A stretch of 64,000 bases of DNA from Nemopilema nomurai (GCA_003864495.1 ML133480.1:891449-955448); one strand, 5' to 3'; numbered from the stretch's first letter, positions 1 through 10,495 are shown. Numbers and translations are program-made. Notes: a model not told the origin generated them from the sequence alone.

Positions 1-179
1 AAATCATCTCTTGAGTGCTGGCCTGTTTCTATCAGCATTCGGTGATACTCGTTGAAGAGGGTCTCCCAAGATATCATATGCGGCAAGAAAGACTTTTGCC
101 TGTTGCCTTTCTGGAAACTCTTTTGTTTTGTAGTTAAACTCTTTATGCTCGCTTGTGCCACTCCGATAGACTTTTCACT
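1..179 (-). CDS. Possible partial exon at window edge, unrecognised protein
   Basis: Reading leftward from an AG at 181-180, one minus-strand frame stays open for about 59 codons to the window edge; the codon just before it is TAG, so the frame cannot extend further without a splice. The peptide is mixed and protein-like (it includes SFLPHMISWETLFNEYHRM) with no simple repeat. I do not recognise a domain. The pyrimidine tract before the acceptor is weak, and a second frame over the same bases is also open for about 55 codons, so the coding call is tentative. If real, it belongs to a gene continuing left of the window on the same strand as the SLC16-like gene. Confidence 0.25.
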
Positions 180-1365
180 CTATTTACGCGTGATATTTAA
201 TGAATGAATCAGATGTAGATTTAGATGCAGCCATTTTTGGTATTGTGACCATATAGACTGAACAGAACTACAAATTGCAGCCCAGATAGTTACCAATGTA
301 GAGATGGATAGCACAATAAGCAAGTGGTTACCTATATAGAATTCGAACATATTTTAAGAATAAATATTTGTACTGCTGCCACTCTCAATAAGCCTGTAGA
401 TACCATCTATCGCTTTCGGTAAATTTAAGTCTACAGTCAAAGGGAATACTTTTGCGAGATTTCTGCACGGAGCCAGAATTTAAATTTTGGCTTGCGAACA
501 GCAGTCTATTCCACCTTGTAGCGTTACTGAGTTGTGATTATTAATAATTTCCCGCAATATCATAGAGCTTTTCTATGCCTTGCATAAAAATGACACAATT
601 TTAAAGGGTTTGAGGTACTACAAACCAGGTTTTGAAGGGTGAACAGGTCAATATAAATGCCACTTGAACACCCATTCTGTGTTGAAAATTATCTGCCCTC
701 TTAGTTCAGCTTGCTATGGGCGTTGGACAATGTTGGGTCCTTTTTGCGAAAGGCGACGCAAAGTTAATATCAAATAATGAAGCAACGAGTTGCATTCTGT
801 TTGTCGAAACTTCTAAGAATACGTTTGAACTTAGAAAATAATTTTCTTTATACCCATCGATATAGATTACGTAATTATTTTCGTAAATCACCTTAAACAT
901 CTTGGTATTATAAACAGCAGCAGGAACCCGTGGTTTTCTGTTTCTCCTATCTTTAATCAATAAATGACGTCACATCTATTTTCTTTAGTTCACCCACCTG
1001 CAAATTGGCTCCGCAGCGGCGGGATCGAATATACAAGGTCACCCGTGTCACAAGACTTTGCAACATTTCTTACATTTCTCATCATAATTAATTCTGCAAA
1101 AAAGTATCTATTGGAAAAAAAATAATGACGACATTGAATTGTCAACAATATCTAAATAAAGCTTAGGGAAGATTTTTACAAAATTTACAAAATTTTGAAA
1201 TTTACATAAAAGTCAAAGAATGGATAAAACTCTTAGCACGATGTCTTGTCGGGCAAACTTATCAATTTTTGTCATTTTATATATGCTGAATTTTTTCTAA
1301 ATTCTAGCACAGTTTTGGATGCTAATCATAAATATTCTAGACCGTACAATTAACTTCTATCAAAG
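180..1365. other. Intergenic region, no supported gene
   Basis: AT-rich sequence downstream of the SLC16-like gene. A minus-strand open frame at 706-960 has no recognisable domain and no supporting splice context. A TGACGTCA palindrome lies near 964-971. No repeat or RNA gene is evident by eye. Confidence 0.4.
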
Positions 1366-4300
1366 CTATAAATCGGTTTCCTTCAATGGTAAGAGCGTTT
1401 TTCCTGGGTTCTTCTCTAAATTACAGTGGAACTCTTCAGCGAGATTTTCCACACTTTGCTTGTCATCTTCCTTCGAATCTCTATTCATAAGATTTGAATT
1501 CATCTCAGTCTTTATCACAGGGTCCTGTTCTGCATTCGTCAAATCTTCGGCCTCACATCCATCCGAGTCTGCATCTTCCACGTGGAAGGGATTCGGCTGT
1601 TCGAAAAATGCCTTGTTCTGTCTCCCCCTTAGCAGCTTGACTATAAAGAGCAGGGCACTGGCAATTGCGAATTGTGCTCCTGTGACGTACAAAGCCACAT
1701 CGTAGGAGTTGGTCTTCTCACGGAGCCATCCTGGACATAAACACAGAAGCCATTATAACATTCAATTGTTCATTTATCAGAGACTTTTGTATAAGGGACA
1801 GGTCCCCCACCCCAATTTTAAGCATTTAAGATAAGGTGCCTTTTTGTAGCCCCATAAAGGTGTTTTTCTTGGCTAACCAGAATGGCTCCTTTCCTCTTTA
1901 TAAGAATGACTGAACCAAACATGGCTGTTCGCAACAACTCTTTCGGAGCCTCTGAAACTTGAGTCAAGGCGACAATTGCCATACCCTATTGAAACCTAGA
2001 GACTGCCTACAATAGTTACAGCTATAAATTTTTTACTTCGTTTTGATTTATGAGAGGACCTACTGATAGCTGCATTTTCGCCACCATCCACCCCCCGAAA
2101 AAGTACAAGCCTGCGCCAATGCGCGTTAGTACCGTCTTACCTGCCAGGGGTGGCCCTCCCAAGGCTGCCGGTGAGAAGCACATTAGAAAGATGCTATAGG
2201 CTCTAACGACATTTCGATTTCCAACAAGACAGCGAATGACTGGAACGCAAGAACCAGAGGCCGCACCAACGCAGAGTCCCCAGCCAATAGAGAACAATGT
2301 CAGACTGGTGAAGTCTTTGGCCAGGGGGCACAGAAACGTGCTTATGGCCATGCCAAGCCAAGCTAATTGGTAGACGGTGATGCATTTTGGTTCCCAAACA
2401 CTGATGACCTTTCCAGCGATGACTTTGCCAACGGACTCCATGATGGCCAGAAACCCTGGCAACAATGCTGCCTTTGTGTCTGATATCCCAAGATCACCAG
2501 CGAGCCGCGTCTACAATCAGGACGAATTTCGAAAGTCAGGAACACCTAACTTTGCCTGTTTCCAAAGTTAGGCGAATAAACGAAAAGATCACTTGCCCTA
2601 ACCGTCCCTTCCATTTCCCACAAACGTGATCAAACGTTTTTTTCTAGTTAATAATTCTTTAAGTAGTTCGGTCTCTTTTGTGCCTTTATTGTAAAGAAGA
2701 GTATGTTTCTGATTGAACTGAAAGCTGAAACACTTACCAAATGAACATATATCACGAGATATACAGAGTGGTAGATACACGATGCGAGTAGTAACATGAA
2801 GAATGCCTTGTTTCTCTTCAGTAACGGGTACCTCTCGTCAACACTTTTCTTTCTGCTCCTCTCAGAATTCGCTGCCTTTGGCTCTGGGGTTTTGAAGGTG
2901 ATTCCACACAGGAGCAGTATTAAAGCCGTCCCTGATAGTATTTGCATGCCTGTCTTGAAGGCAAACTTCCTGAACACAAGTTCTTTAATGCTCGAAAGAG
3001 CCAATGCGCCTGTGCTTGCGCCACTTACCGCAACACCCAGCGGCAGCGCGTAATTGTTCCCGAAATAATGCGGCAAAACGAACATCGACGCAGCCTGGCA
3101 AAAGCTGTGACCAACTGCCACCAATACACCGATCGTGAAGAAAAGGAGGCTGATGCTTTTTGCAAACGAGGACAGGAATAGGCCCAGTCCGAATAATATG
3201 GAACCAATGACCATCGTTTTACGCTGTCCAATCCGCTCGTCTACCCAGTATGTGATTGGCGATATCAGGAAGGTAATTGAATAGGCGATTGATGCCACCC
3301 AGGCTGAAACAGAAGAATAGAGAGATTTCAGTGCACAAAAGGATACTTGTATTCAGGCAGAGCGCAAAATATTTGCCACAGACCTGCTGCTTGGCAACGT
3401 CGCTTCGCAGTTTAGAAGTTCTAGCCCCATTCCCCTGAAGTTGGTCAGTTGCGCGCTCCTTCCCAGAATTGCCAACTTCCCTTGAAAGAAACTAAAAGGA
3501 CTATCCTTATTCTGTTTCCACCATTATCCTAACCAGAATTTGCATGTCTTACGTTAATTAGGGATTTGATAGGTCCACTTCAAGAATAGCTGCATACAGC
3601 ATGCCCCGTATAAGTCTTGAGTCTGGATTTTTCCATGTTAGCATTGGACCATCAACTTAAAAATTAATGCCTAGGCCTAGCGTAAGGCTGCTAGAAGCTC
3701 TGGTCCGCATCAATAGGTGAAAACGAAGCTCTGGCCTACTAGCAATATTTTTTTTTCTTGCTTCCAACTGAAGGTGAAGATCCAATCTGTCACATCGGGA
3801 AAACAAAGTTGCAAGAAGCGATTGAATCATTGCCCCCAGATACACATGTGGCCCTAAATGATGGGTTTCATTAGGAAGAGGTCTTCATTTGGCATTGGGT
3901 GGATTTTGGGACCGATTTTTGGGACGTTTTAAACCTCCCGTTCCGCAGGGTTTTATAAGTCTGGGAATGGCATTACACGTTTTTTTATAAGGAACCTACC
4001 ACAAGGCCTAGTTCCAAAAGTTCCTTATTCCACAAGGCGTAGATCTCAAGTCATTAGATTTTAGTACCAAAAGTTCCTTAAAAGTTCCTTAATTTTTCAA
4101 TGCATATCAATAAGCCTTAACACTTAATAGAGAGAGGGGCGAGATAGACTATGCGGAATTTACTCGATAAAGCACTTGACACATGAAAAAAACATAACTA
4201 TGCGAGTATTGGCTGCAAATGAATGGAACGGGCTTTTTAGTTTTTGATGCTTGCAGTTATAAACATTTTTCAAATCGAAAAGTTCCTTAGTGATTTCGTT

Positions 4301-5708
4301 TTTAGTAGTATAAGTTTTTTGAATATTTCGGCCTTCTACATGTAGGTTCCTTATAAAGTGGTTCCTTATAAAAAGAAAAGCGTGTATCATTCATGGTATC
4401 GTAAATTCGCTTCCTGCCTGTCTTATAAAGCCTTAGGATTTCGCGACAACTATTAGGTTAAAGGACTTATGCCACCTAATTTGGCGCCAATTTTCTTTCG
4501 TTTGATAATGGTATGTAATGACTATCTGAACATACCTGCAAAATATTTTCACTAAATGGGGTTTTTAAAGCCCCCAAAACGGTCGTTCAAATTTTGGCGG
4601 AAAACCCGTCACGTGATGCTGTGACGTAGAAGTTGACAACCTCCGCACTGTTGGCATTGCTTTGCATAGATCTTCTACCTGGTAAGTGCACGTTGGCATC
4701 ATTTCTTTTGGAATTTTTTCATAAGTATGGATCCATATTTTTGTAAAATAATTATTCATTGATTAGAAATTAAGAGATCCTTTGAAATTAGAAAAATATG
4801 CTTAATTGTGTTGCCAACGGATGCACGCCGGCAGTACGGGGAGGGCCGACAGACATCACAAATTTCCACGGGACGGAACTTTGCGGAAGCTCTGGTTGGC
4901 ACAAATAAAGTGAGAATGTTTTAGTGTAAGTCGGCACTTAAATTTACTTATTCTTAGGCTCTACGTCACGCGGTCACGTGATATTTTCGTAAATCCCGGC
5001 CCCCTCCAAATAGAATTTTTGTCGAAAAACTTCAAAATACTTACTTTTGACCTATTTCCCACCGAAAGCATCAATAAAATTACATACTAAAATAGGTGGC
5101 ATAAATCCTTTAATAAGACTGTGACCTGAAATTTCGTATAATCTGAAGATCATGCTATCGTTTGAGAATGTATTGTTCCGGGCCAGACTTGGTAGATCAG
5201 TGGTCCGACCATGGTTCGTCACGAGACATACACATGACATTTCTGTGGACAGCGTGTTCGGTCTAGGTAAGACCTCTCTTCCGCAGGTCACAACGAAACT
5301 CGATGATTGAATTTCTCAAGAAGCCATTGCGAAACTCTTACGCAGCTGTGTTTAGGTCAAAACGTTTGATCAGCACTTTGCCACGAAATTGAACTTGCTC
5401 ATTTGATTGTTGCAAAAAGTAACGTTTACCGGATACAAAAGCACCAAAATAGCATCAGTATATTTATAAGATGTGTTCGAAGTTGCTGAAAGTGAAATAA
5501 AAGCAGTAAGAACGATGTTATTGATTTGGAAATTCAGCCTTACCAGTTTCGAGTCTCCTTCTTTGAACACCCGAAGTAACTCAACATACAGCGGGCCAAA
5601 CGAACCAAAAAAACTCATCGCTATGAACTGCACGGTAAAACTAACACCACAAATGAACCAGGCATAACGCCGGCCTTTCCATCCACCATCATTCCTTCCC
5701 GCGTCCAT
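1366..5708 (-). CDS. SLC16-family (monocarboxylate transporter-like) major facilitator, 4 exons
   Basis: Exons on the minus strand are 5708-5544, 3303-2738, 2510-2141 and 1730-1366 (stop). The product is about 488 residues with the layout of the SLC16/MCT branch of the major facilitator superfamily, which moves monocarboxylates or related solutes across membranes. Exon 1 has the family DGGW motif followed by TM1; exon 2 encodes TM2 to TM7 (WVASIAYSITFLISP, then RKTMVIGSILFGLGLFL); exon 3 encodes TM8-TM11 and ends in the GGPPLAG loop; exon 4 encodes GWLREKTNSYDVALYVTG, TM12 and an acidic cytoplasmic tail of about 90 residues. Exon 2/3 joins in phase 0 and exon 3/4 in phase 1. Oddity: exon 1 ends in phase 0 (CTG|GTAAGG) while exon 2 needs one base before CC TGG, so one base is unaccounted for. 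Substrate cannot be told. Intron 1 holds two transposon-like elements. The gene is head to head with OGFOD3. Confidence 0.87.
3975..4385. mobile_element. Inverted-repeat (MITE-like) element, copy 1, in SLC16-like intron 1
   Basis: The left end reads ACACG, a T-run, then TATAAGGAACC. The right end is the imperfect reverse complement, GGTTCCTTATA through AAAAG to CGTGT. Several internal copies of AGTTCCTTA are present. A second copy in opposite orientation lies at about 48358-48560 with the interior largely deleted. No open frame and no clear target duplication are seen, so this is a short non-autonomous DNA element of unknown superfamily. Confidence 0.6.
4462..5109 (+). mobile_element. TTAA-flanked DNA transposon remnant (Kolobok-like) in SLC16-like intron 1
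   Basis: The element is bounded on both sides by TTAA (4458-4461 and 5110-5113). Its ends are inverted repeats: AGGACTTATGCCACCTA on the left and, as reverse complement, AGGATTTATGCCACCTA on the right (one mismatch). A second inverted pair lies inside, CACGTGAT and GTGACGTAG near 4610-4630 against its complement near 4960-4985. A short plus-strand frame with a THAP-like start sits in the middle. TTAA target duplication together with a THAP-domain transposase is typical of the Kolobok superfamily; piggyBac also uses TTAA but lacks THAP. No catalytic core is present, so the copy is non-autonomous. Confidence 0.65.
4798..4908 (+). pseudogene. THAP-like zinc-finger fragment inside the TTAA element
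   Basis: A 36-codon frame starts MLNCVANGC, giving the C-x4-C spacing and near-start position of THAP (C2CH) zinc fingers, and contains ITNFHG where THAP domains often carry an SFHRFP-like stretch. It stops after GSSGWHK, far short of a full THAP domain of about 80-90 residues. The match is brief and could be chance; the location inside a TTAA-flanked element is what gives it weight. Confidence 0.35.
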
Positions 5709-6516
5709 CTTTATTTGCCTTCGTCAAGCTGTAATTCTTGCAACAATTATTGCCCTCGTTCCTGTGCGTCTATGGGCCTCTTTTCCTGCATTGGGTTTCC
5801 CCAGCGACAATAAAATGAGATTTGAATAGGATATAATTCCTAATAATTCTTCCTAATAATTCCTTGTGGCAAAGTTTGGACTTTGAGCACCAAAGCATTG
5901 TGACGTATGAAACAGAGGCTAGCAAACAAGGGCTGATGTATCAAAACCGTTTAGAATATAGACAAATCGCTAAATACGTCCTTGTCTTTTTCGTTTAGGA
6001 ATGGGAAAAACAAATTTACTTAGAAGAGAGATGCCACCAATTGATGTGGTTGGAGAAAGAAATTTGAAGCAGTAATGCACCCACTTCCCATCTTTCCAGC
6101 ATGCTGCTGTATTTTAGCCCCTGCCAACATGTTACATATTTGAAAATGTTTGTATTTTTTGCAACGAAATGATTTCATTTTAAAATAGCTTTGAAAAAAG
6201 CAAACATGTTCTGTACCGCAAAAAAATTGTTCACAGATTTCATTTTAATTTACTTTGAGAGTGTTTTCTATTTTTTAATAGATTTTTTTATCTTATTTTT
6301 GAATTAAAATTAAAAAAAAGTCAAATTTTTTCTTGAAAATTCCTAGGCGGGCCCCCGGCCACTATAAACATTTCGGTGGGGAGGGGCAAACAGTTTGTTA
6401 GCAACAACAACATCCGAGGTTTAGGCACGACAACAACAACAAACTTCGACACGACACATTTACACATTCAACACATGAGAACAATCGTTACCATTTCAAC
6501 TTGAATTTGTTGCAAA
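5709..6516. promoter_or_regulatory. Intergenic region between divergent genes, candidate bidirectional promoter
   Basis: These 808 bp separate the start of the SLC16-like gene (minus) from the start of OGFOD3 (plus), so both promoters must lie here or further out. An ACTATAAAC element occurs near 6360-6368, followed by CAACAAC-rich sequence (6401-6445) that looks like an OGFOD3 5' leader. The middle (6140-6340) is very AT-rich. No experimentally known site is recognised. Confidence 0.4.
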
Positions 6517-7503
6517 ATGGGGGCTAGGAAGCGAAATATTGCTGGAAGTAATGATGAAAAGGCTCAGGAGCAAGCTATGGTAAAGCAAGAAGAAGCGAAG
6601 AGGAGCCAAACCTCAAGTTCTGGAGGAGGAGCTATCATGGCAAGCAAGAATCTTGCTGCATATTCGAAAAGGGCAAGAAAGATCATGGATAGGTCATATG
6701 TATGGAACTTAGCCGGATTTATTTTACTTTTTACTTTCAGTTACATTGTATTGGACTATTTCACGGATTTGTATGACGATTCAATGGCCCCACATGACGC
6801 GGAGTTTACAAGACTGTTCGTGGAAGTACCGTGTTCCAAAGACTATGGGAAGAAATTCAAAGGCTGCACCCCGAAACGTTGTGGAAGATGTGTTATGGAT
6901 AATCTGTTTGGCGAGGAAGAGATCAGTAACCTCAGGGAGCTAGCAGAGAGGGGAATGGCGCATGGGGGCTCGAATGGGGGCGCTAGTGTCTTAGACTTGC
7001 ACAGTGGGGCCCTCAGTAAGGGTGACAGATTCATCAATATTTATGGTATGGAGAAGAAAATTTTTAATGAGCGTGATTTTGAATTGTACAAAAGAATGAG
7101 AAACAAAATCCATGAAACTATTGCAAAAGAGTTTGACATTCCAAAGTCAAAGTTATATTTAACAAACCCAACATTTTTCTCGAGAATGGATTCAAGACCT
7201 GCAAAAACGAAGCACGATGAATACTGGCATCCTCATATCGACAAGATTACCTACAAAACTTTTTATTACACATCCTTGTTGTACCTAAGTGAGTATGGAG
7301 AGGATTTTAATGGTGGGCGGTTCAGTTTTGTTGGCAAGAGATCAAACAAAACTGTAGAGCCAAAGAGAGGAAGGTTATCATTTTTTACTTCAGGATCAGA
7401 GAACCCTCATTTTGTGGAGCCTGTTTCAAAAGGAACCAGATTTGCAATTACTGTGTCATTCACATGTGACCCAAAGGCATCCATAAAGGACCCAGGGGAG
7501 TAG
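6517..7503 (+). CDS. OGFOD3: 2-oxoglutarate and iron-dependent oxygenase domain-containing protein 3 (OGFOD3)
   Basis: This 328-residue protein is encoded in one uninterrupted exon and matches the OGFOD3 family, predicted single-pass membrane Fe(II)/2-oxoglutarate oxygenases whose substrate is not established. A charged cytoplasmic N-terminus (1-60) is followed by a membrane segment at about 62-80 and a lumenal region with the family signature EVPCSKDY (103-110) and GCTPKRCGRC (116-125). The catalytic domain keeps GGSNGGASVLDLHSGALS (150-167), TNPTFFSR (216-223), the iron-binding pair H240 and D242 in HPHIDK, the distal histidine H298 in SGSENPHFVEP, and R308 as likely 2-oxoglutarate contact. 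An NKT glycosylation sequon is at 277-279. The length is close to the vertebrate protein of about 320 residues. The ATG at 6517 follows a stop-free leader and gives the expected N-terminus. Lack of introns stands out beside the intron-rich neighbours; retroposition or intron loss are both possible. All key residues are intact. Confidence 0.94.
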   Translation: MGARKRNIAGSNDEKAQEQAMVKQEEAKRSQTSSSGGGAIMASKNLAAYSKRARKIMDRSYVWNLAGFILLFTFSYIVLDYFTDLYDDSMAPHDAEFTRLFVEVPCSKDYGKKFKGCTPKRCGRCVMDNLFGEEEISNLRELAERGMAHGGSNGGASVLDLHSGALSKGDRFINIYGMEKKIFNERDFELYKRMRNKIHETIAKEFDIPKSKLYLTNPTFFSRMDSRPAKTKHDEYWHPHIDKITYKTFYYTSLLYLSEYGEDFNGGRFSFVGKRSNKTVEPKRGRLSFFTSGSENPHFVEPVSKGTRFAITVSFTCDPKASIKDPGE

Positions 7504-9174
7504 GCTTTTGCTGTTGCCAAATCATCTTCAAGTTGTGGAAAATGCACGCAAAAGATCTGGGCTTGTCTGTGATTATGTTTGAGTCCTCATGTTCACGCTG
7601 TGATCATGACTAGAAAATTTATATCAATTAGGTTACATAGCAATTCTGAGGTACTTTAAACTATGTTTGAGGAGGGTTCAACTTTTCTCTATAGAAGCAA
7701 CAAGTGCTACCAATCAATTTACTTAATTTCAGTAATTACAATTTTGATGACTGCATTGACAAAGCAATGATCTTTCCTACTACCAGATTTTTTTGTTTAC
7801 CACACATCTAAAGGAATTTATTTTAAGTGTAGTTAAGTTTAAGTTAATTTTTTCCTTCTTCAGGGAACCCACATTTGTTGAAAAAATAGAACTGTTCACT
7901 TGTCCTGCTGAATTCTAAACTCATTCTCCAATAGTGCTAATTTATTAGCAAATTTTGACAGATGGAGTGACAGAATTGTTTTTCTTCCATTATAATCTAC
8001 TTCTTCACAAATACTTCATTTAATAAGGCTTAAGTTTAAAAAGCAATTATTTTAGCCAAAATAATTGTACAATTGTCAAGTTCTTTATCCTTATTTTGTA
8101 GCTCTTAGTGTTTAAAATAATGGAAGTAAAATATGTTTTTATTTCACCTGTCTATGCAGCCTTGTAAATCCTCTCAACAATTACCACTTCTCTTGAATAT
8201 AAGTACTCCTTTAGACAAATTACTTGCATCTCTTTGTGAATTATCAACTAAGCACCACATAAATAAGTGAAGGATCCTTGACTTTGTACATCAAGTGCTC
8301 TACCAACTGAGCTATAAATAAGTGACTAGTTTTGCAACTGTCTTATTAGAGGCGGATCCAGTAGTAAATTTAAGGGGTGCTTAACTGTGTCACCCTTATA
8401 TTCATGATTGTGCCATGCCCACTTTTACTTGAACGCTTGATTAAGGCAATGCCCATTATGATAATCTAATTGCTTTGAAATTCATTGTAGAATAATTCAG
8501 TCTGCGTCATAAGAAAATCACCATGCGTGTTGTAAACCACACGCATTATTTCTTTCATGCGTGCGATTCACACTCTAACATATCTGGCTATTTCAGACCC
8601 TCTTTACACTGTCCCCTTCAAAAACTGTACCGTGACAGTACAAAATTTGTTTCCGAATAGCAGAGGGCGAAAATTTGTTGTTTCTACAGCAAATTTTCTT
8701 CACCTTAGATTATGTGATGCTTTATAAAAGTGACAAAAGGGGACTACAGATTTTTTGCCTTGGCATTTACTTGACAAAGAAAGTTTTTCATCAGTGTCTA
8801 GAAATAATGCTCTCTAAATATACATCTCATACGTGCGATGAATCGCTCACATTATTTGCGTCATGCGTGTGCCGATCGCACGCATCAAACGACCAAGACT
8901 GATAATTATAGAAATTATTCTTATTTTGGAAGGCTTTTAAAGCCTTGAAGTAGAAAACATTGCTACTTTAGTAGTTTGTACATTTCATTAGTCAGTTAAT
9001 GAAAATGCTAGGCAGTTGCTCAAGCTTGTATGTGTGTCAAGTGCCCCCTTCCCTTGGCTCAACAAGACGAAAATCTGGCAAACGGTTTGGTCAGACCCTT
9101 GTTTTGATTGATTAAGTCCTTTGCCGCCAGAAGTTGATTGATAGGAATGATCAAGTACCGGCGGAATCGAAATA
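7504..9174. other. OGFOD3 3' flank and intergenic sequence
   Basis: AT-rich 3' untranslated or intergenic sequence. It contains a tRNA-like fragment (8270-8320) and two stretches rich in ATGCGTG/CACGCAT palindromic motifs (8520-8580 and 8830-8890) that resemble each other and may be one dispersed repeat. No gene is supported. Confidence 0.4.
8270..8320 (-). repeat. tRNA-like fragment (5' half), possibly SINE-derived
   Basis: On the minus strand the sequence reads ATAGCTCAGTTGGTAGAGC, an excellent D-arm and box A, followed by about 25 bases in the anticodon-arm position. No T-arm or box B (GGTTCGAATCC-like) follows and the acceptor stem does not pair, so it is not a working tRNA gene. It may be the head of a tRNA-derived SINE or an isolated pseudogene. 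Confidence 0.5.
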
Positions 9175-9184
9175 CAGTAAACTC

Positions 9185-9478
9185 CCGCTTGTCCGAATCC
9201 AGCTCATCCGAATCCCGCTTTTCCGAATCCAGCTTATGCAAATGTGAATCAAGCCTATCCGAATCCAGCTCATCCGAATCCCGCTTATCCGAATCCAGCT
9301 TATGCAAATGTGAATCAAGCCTATCCGAATCCAGCTCATCCGAATCCCGCTTATCCGAATCCAGCTTATGCAAATGTGAATCAAGCCTATCCAAATCCAG
9401 CTCATCCGAATCCCGCTTATCCGAATCCAGCTTATGCAAATGTGAATCAAGCCTATCCGAATCCCGCTTATGCAAACG
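9185..9478. repeat. 66-bp minisatellite inside the pogo-like element
   Basis: About four units of 66 bp are built from sub-repeats of roughly 15 bp (CCGAATCCAGCTCAT, CCGAATCCCGCTTAT) plus a TGCAAATGTGAATCAAGC spacer. The sub-repeat is the element's own terminal sequence (CCCGCTTGTCCGAATCC), so the array grew from the end of the transposon. Since 66 is a multiple of three, several frames on both strands stay open through it; these are not genes. Confidence 0.85.
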
Positions 9479-9566
9479 TTTGGGAAGTTGTCAATGCGCA
9501 TGCGCGATTTATTTCTTGGAATTTTGATTATAGAAATGATACATCGAGTATGAGACGAGTAAGGTC

Positions 9567-9701
9567 ATGTCGAGTACGAAGGGAAATAAACGATAGCGAG
9601 TGATCTTAACCATTGAGCAGAAACTTGAAATGTGCGACAAGATCAAGCAAAAGATATCCTATGCTGAAGTTATGGACATGTTGATGACCAAGGAACTATA
9701 G
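9567..9701 (+). pseudogene. Remnant of CENP-B/Tigger-type transposase N-terminus
   Basis: From ATG 9567 the frame reads nine codons, a TAG at 9594-9596, then 34 codons including LTIEQKLEMCDKIKQ before a second TAG at 9699-9701. This resembles the N-terminal helix-turn-helix of CENP-B, Jerky and Tigger proteins, which commonly begins with an LT..KL motif. Its position just inside the pogo-like element fits a transposase start. The two stops and the absence of any downstream DDE domain show it is dead. Confidence 0.55.
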
Positions 9702-10495
9702 AGCATGTAAAAGCCGGTCCCGAAACTGAAACATATAAACATGGCGACAGTGATTCTAAGATACCGGTCGCGTCCGTTTCAAATAGTGAGGCAATGCACG
9801 AAAGACGTTCACGAAAGCAATCAAGTATTTTAAGGTTTTTTACAAATTGAAATAAATTGACTTTTCTGCTCAAATTATATTCGAACCTTCTTTGAGATGT
9901 TTATTAATGGATCTTTTTGTTAGAAATGTTGAGAACAAGAAGGAACAAAGAAACATAGGCCACTTCAGCGAAATGGACTACTACGCAGCGGTAAATAAGA
10001 AAGCAGTAATCATCACAATGAAACATGAATATTGAGTTCTTAACACTTTTATTGATATTCAAAATCCAAGATTCTGTAACTTTTTAACTCACTCGCTTAT
10101 CCGGTATTTTCGCTTAAATTGGTCTTTTAATATTAACGGTTTTCAAATCTATTTGGCCGGAGGTGTTCGGATAAGCGGGAGTTTACTGTATTTCATTGGC
10201 CGGTAGGATAGAAAATTGGCTACAGCAAAAATTTCAAGGCAAGAGCATGGGCAGCTCAAACTGATTTTTATCGCTTTGTAGTCCAAAATAAATGCAAGTT
10301 TATGCTAACTCAAATATAAATGTATTTGATTAGATAACTGAAATGCATTTACATCACCTAAAGAGATTCAAGACGTTTTTCTGAGATTAGATAATGTTTT
10401 CATAGCACTCCCTTAGGCCATTTATGGAATTAAATTTAAATGGCGAACAAATTCCATTGGTCCGTATCTGTTTGATGCAAGTCAGTAGATGTGCA

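Larger units (their letters stand above)
9175..10188 (+). mobile_element. pogo/Tigger-like Tc1-mariner element, dead copy
   Basis: The element starts CAGTAAACTCCCGCTT and ends in the matching inverted repeat AAGCGGGAGTTTACTG; both ends abut TA dinucleotides (9173-9174 and 10189-10190), the target site of Tc1-mariner elements. The termini resemble the pogo/Tigger pattern that starts CAGT and contains TCCGAA. Inside are a 66-bp minisatellite built from terminal-like sequence and a broken frame resembling the N-terminus of CENP-B/Tigger transposases. No DDE catalytic region is seen in 1014 bp. Beyond the TA, the flanks also partly mirror each other (TACCGGC...GAAATA), so the inverted repeat may extend further out. 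Confidence 0.75.

Noticed and set aside
706..960. 84-codon minus-strand frame downstream of the SLC16-like gene
   Set aside because: No domain recognised and no neighbouring exon joins it in phase.
8270..8320. Functional tRNA gene
   Set aside because: Only the D-arm/box A is present; the T-arm, box B and acceptor stem are missing.
9059..9603. Long open frames on both strands over the 66-bp minisatellite (Asn-Pro-Ala-Tyr-rich or Asp-Ser-Leu-rich proteins)
   Set aside because: The unit is a multiple of three, so several frames remain open automatically; the DNA repeat matches the transposon end and explains the peptides.
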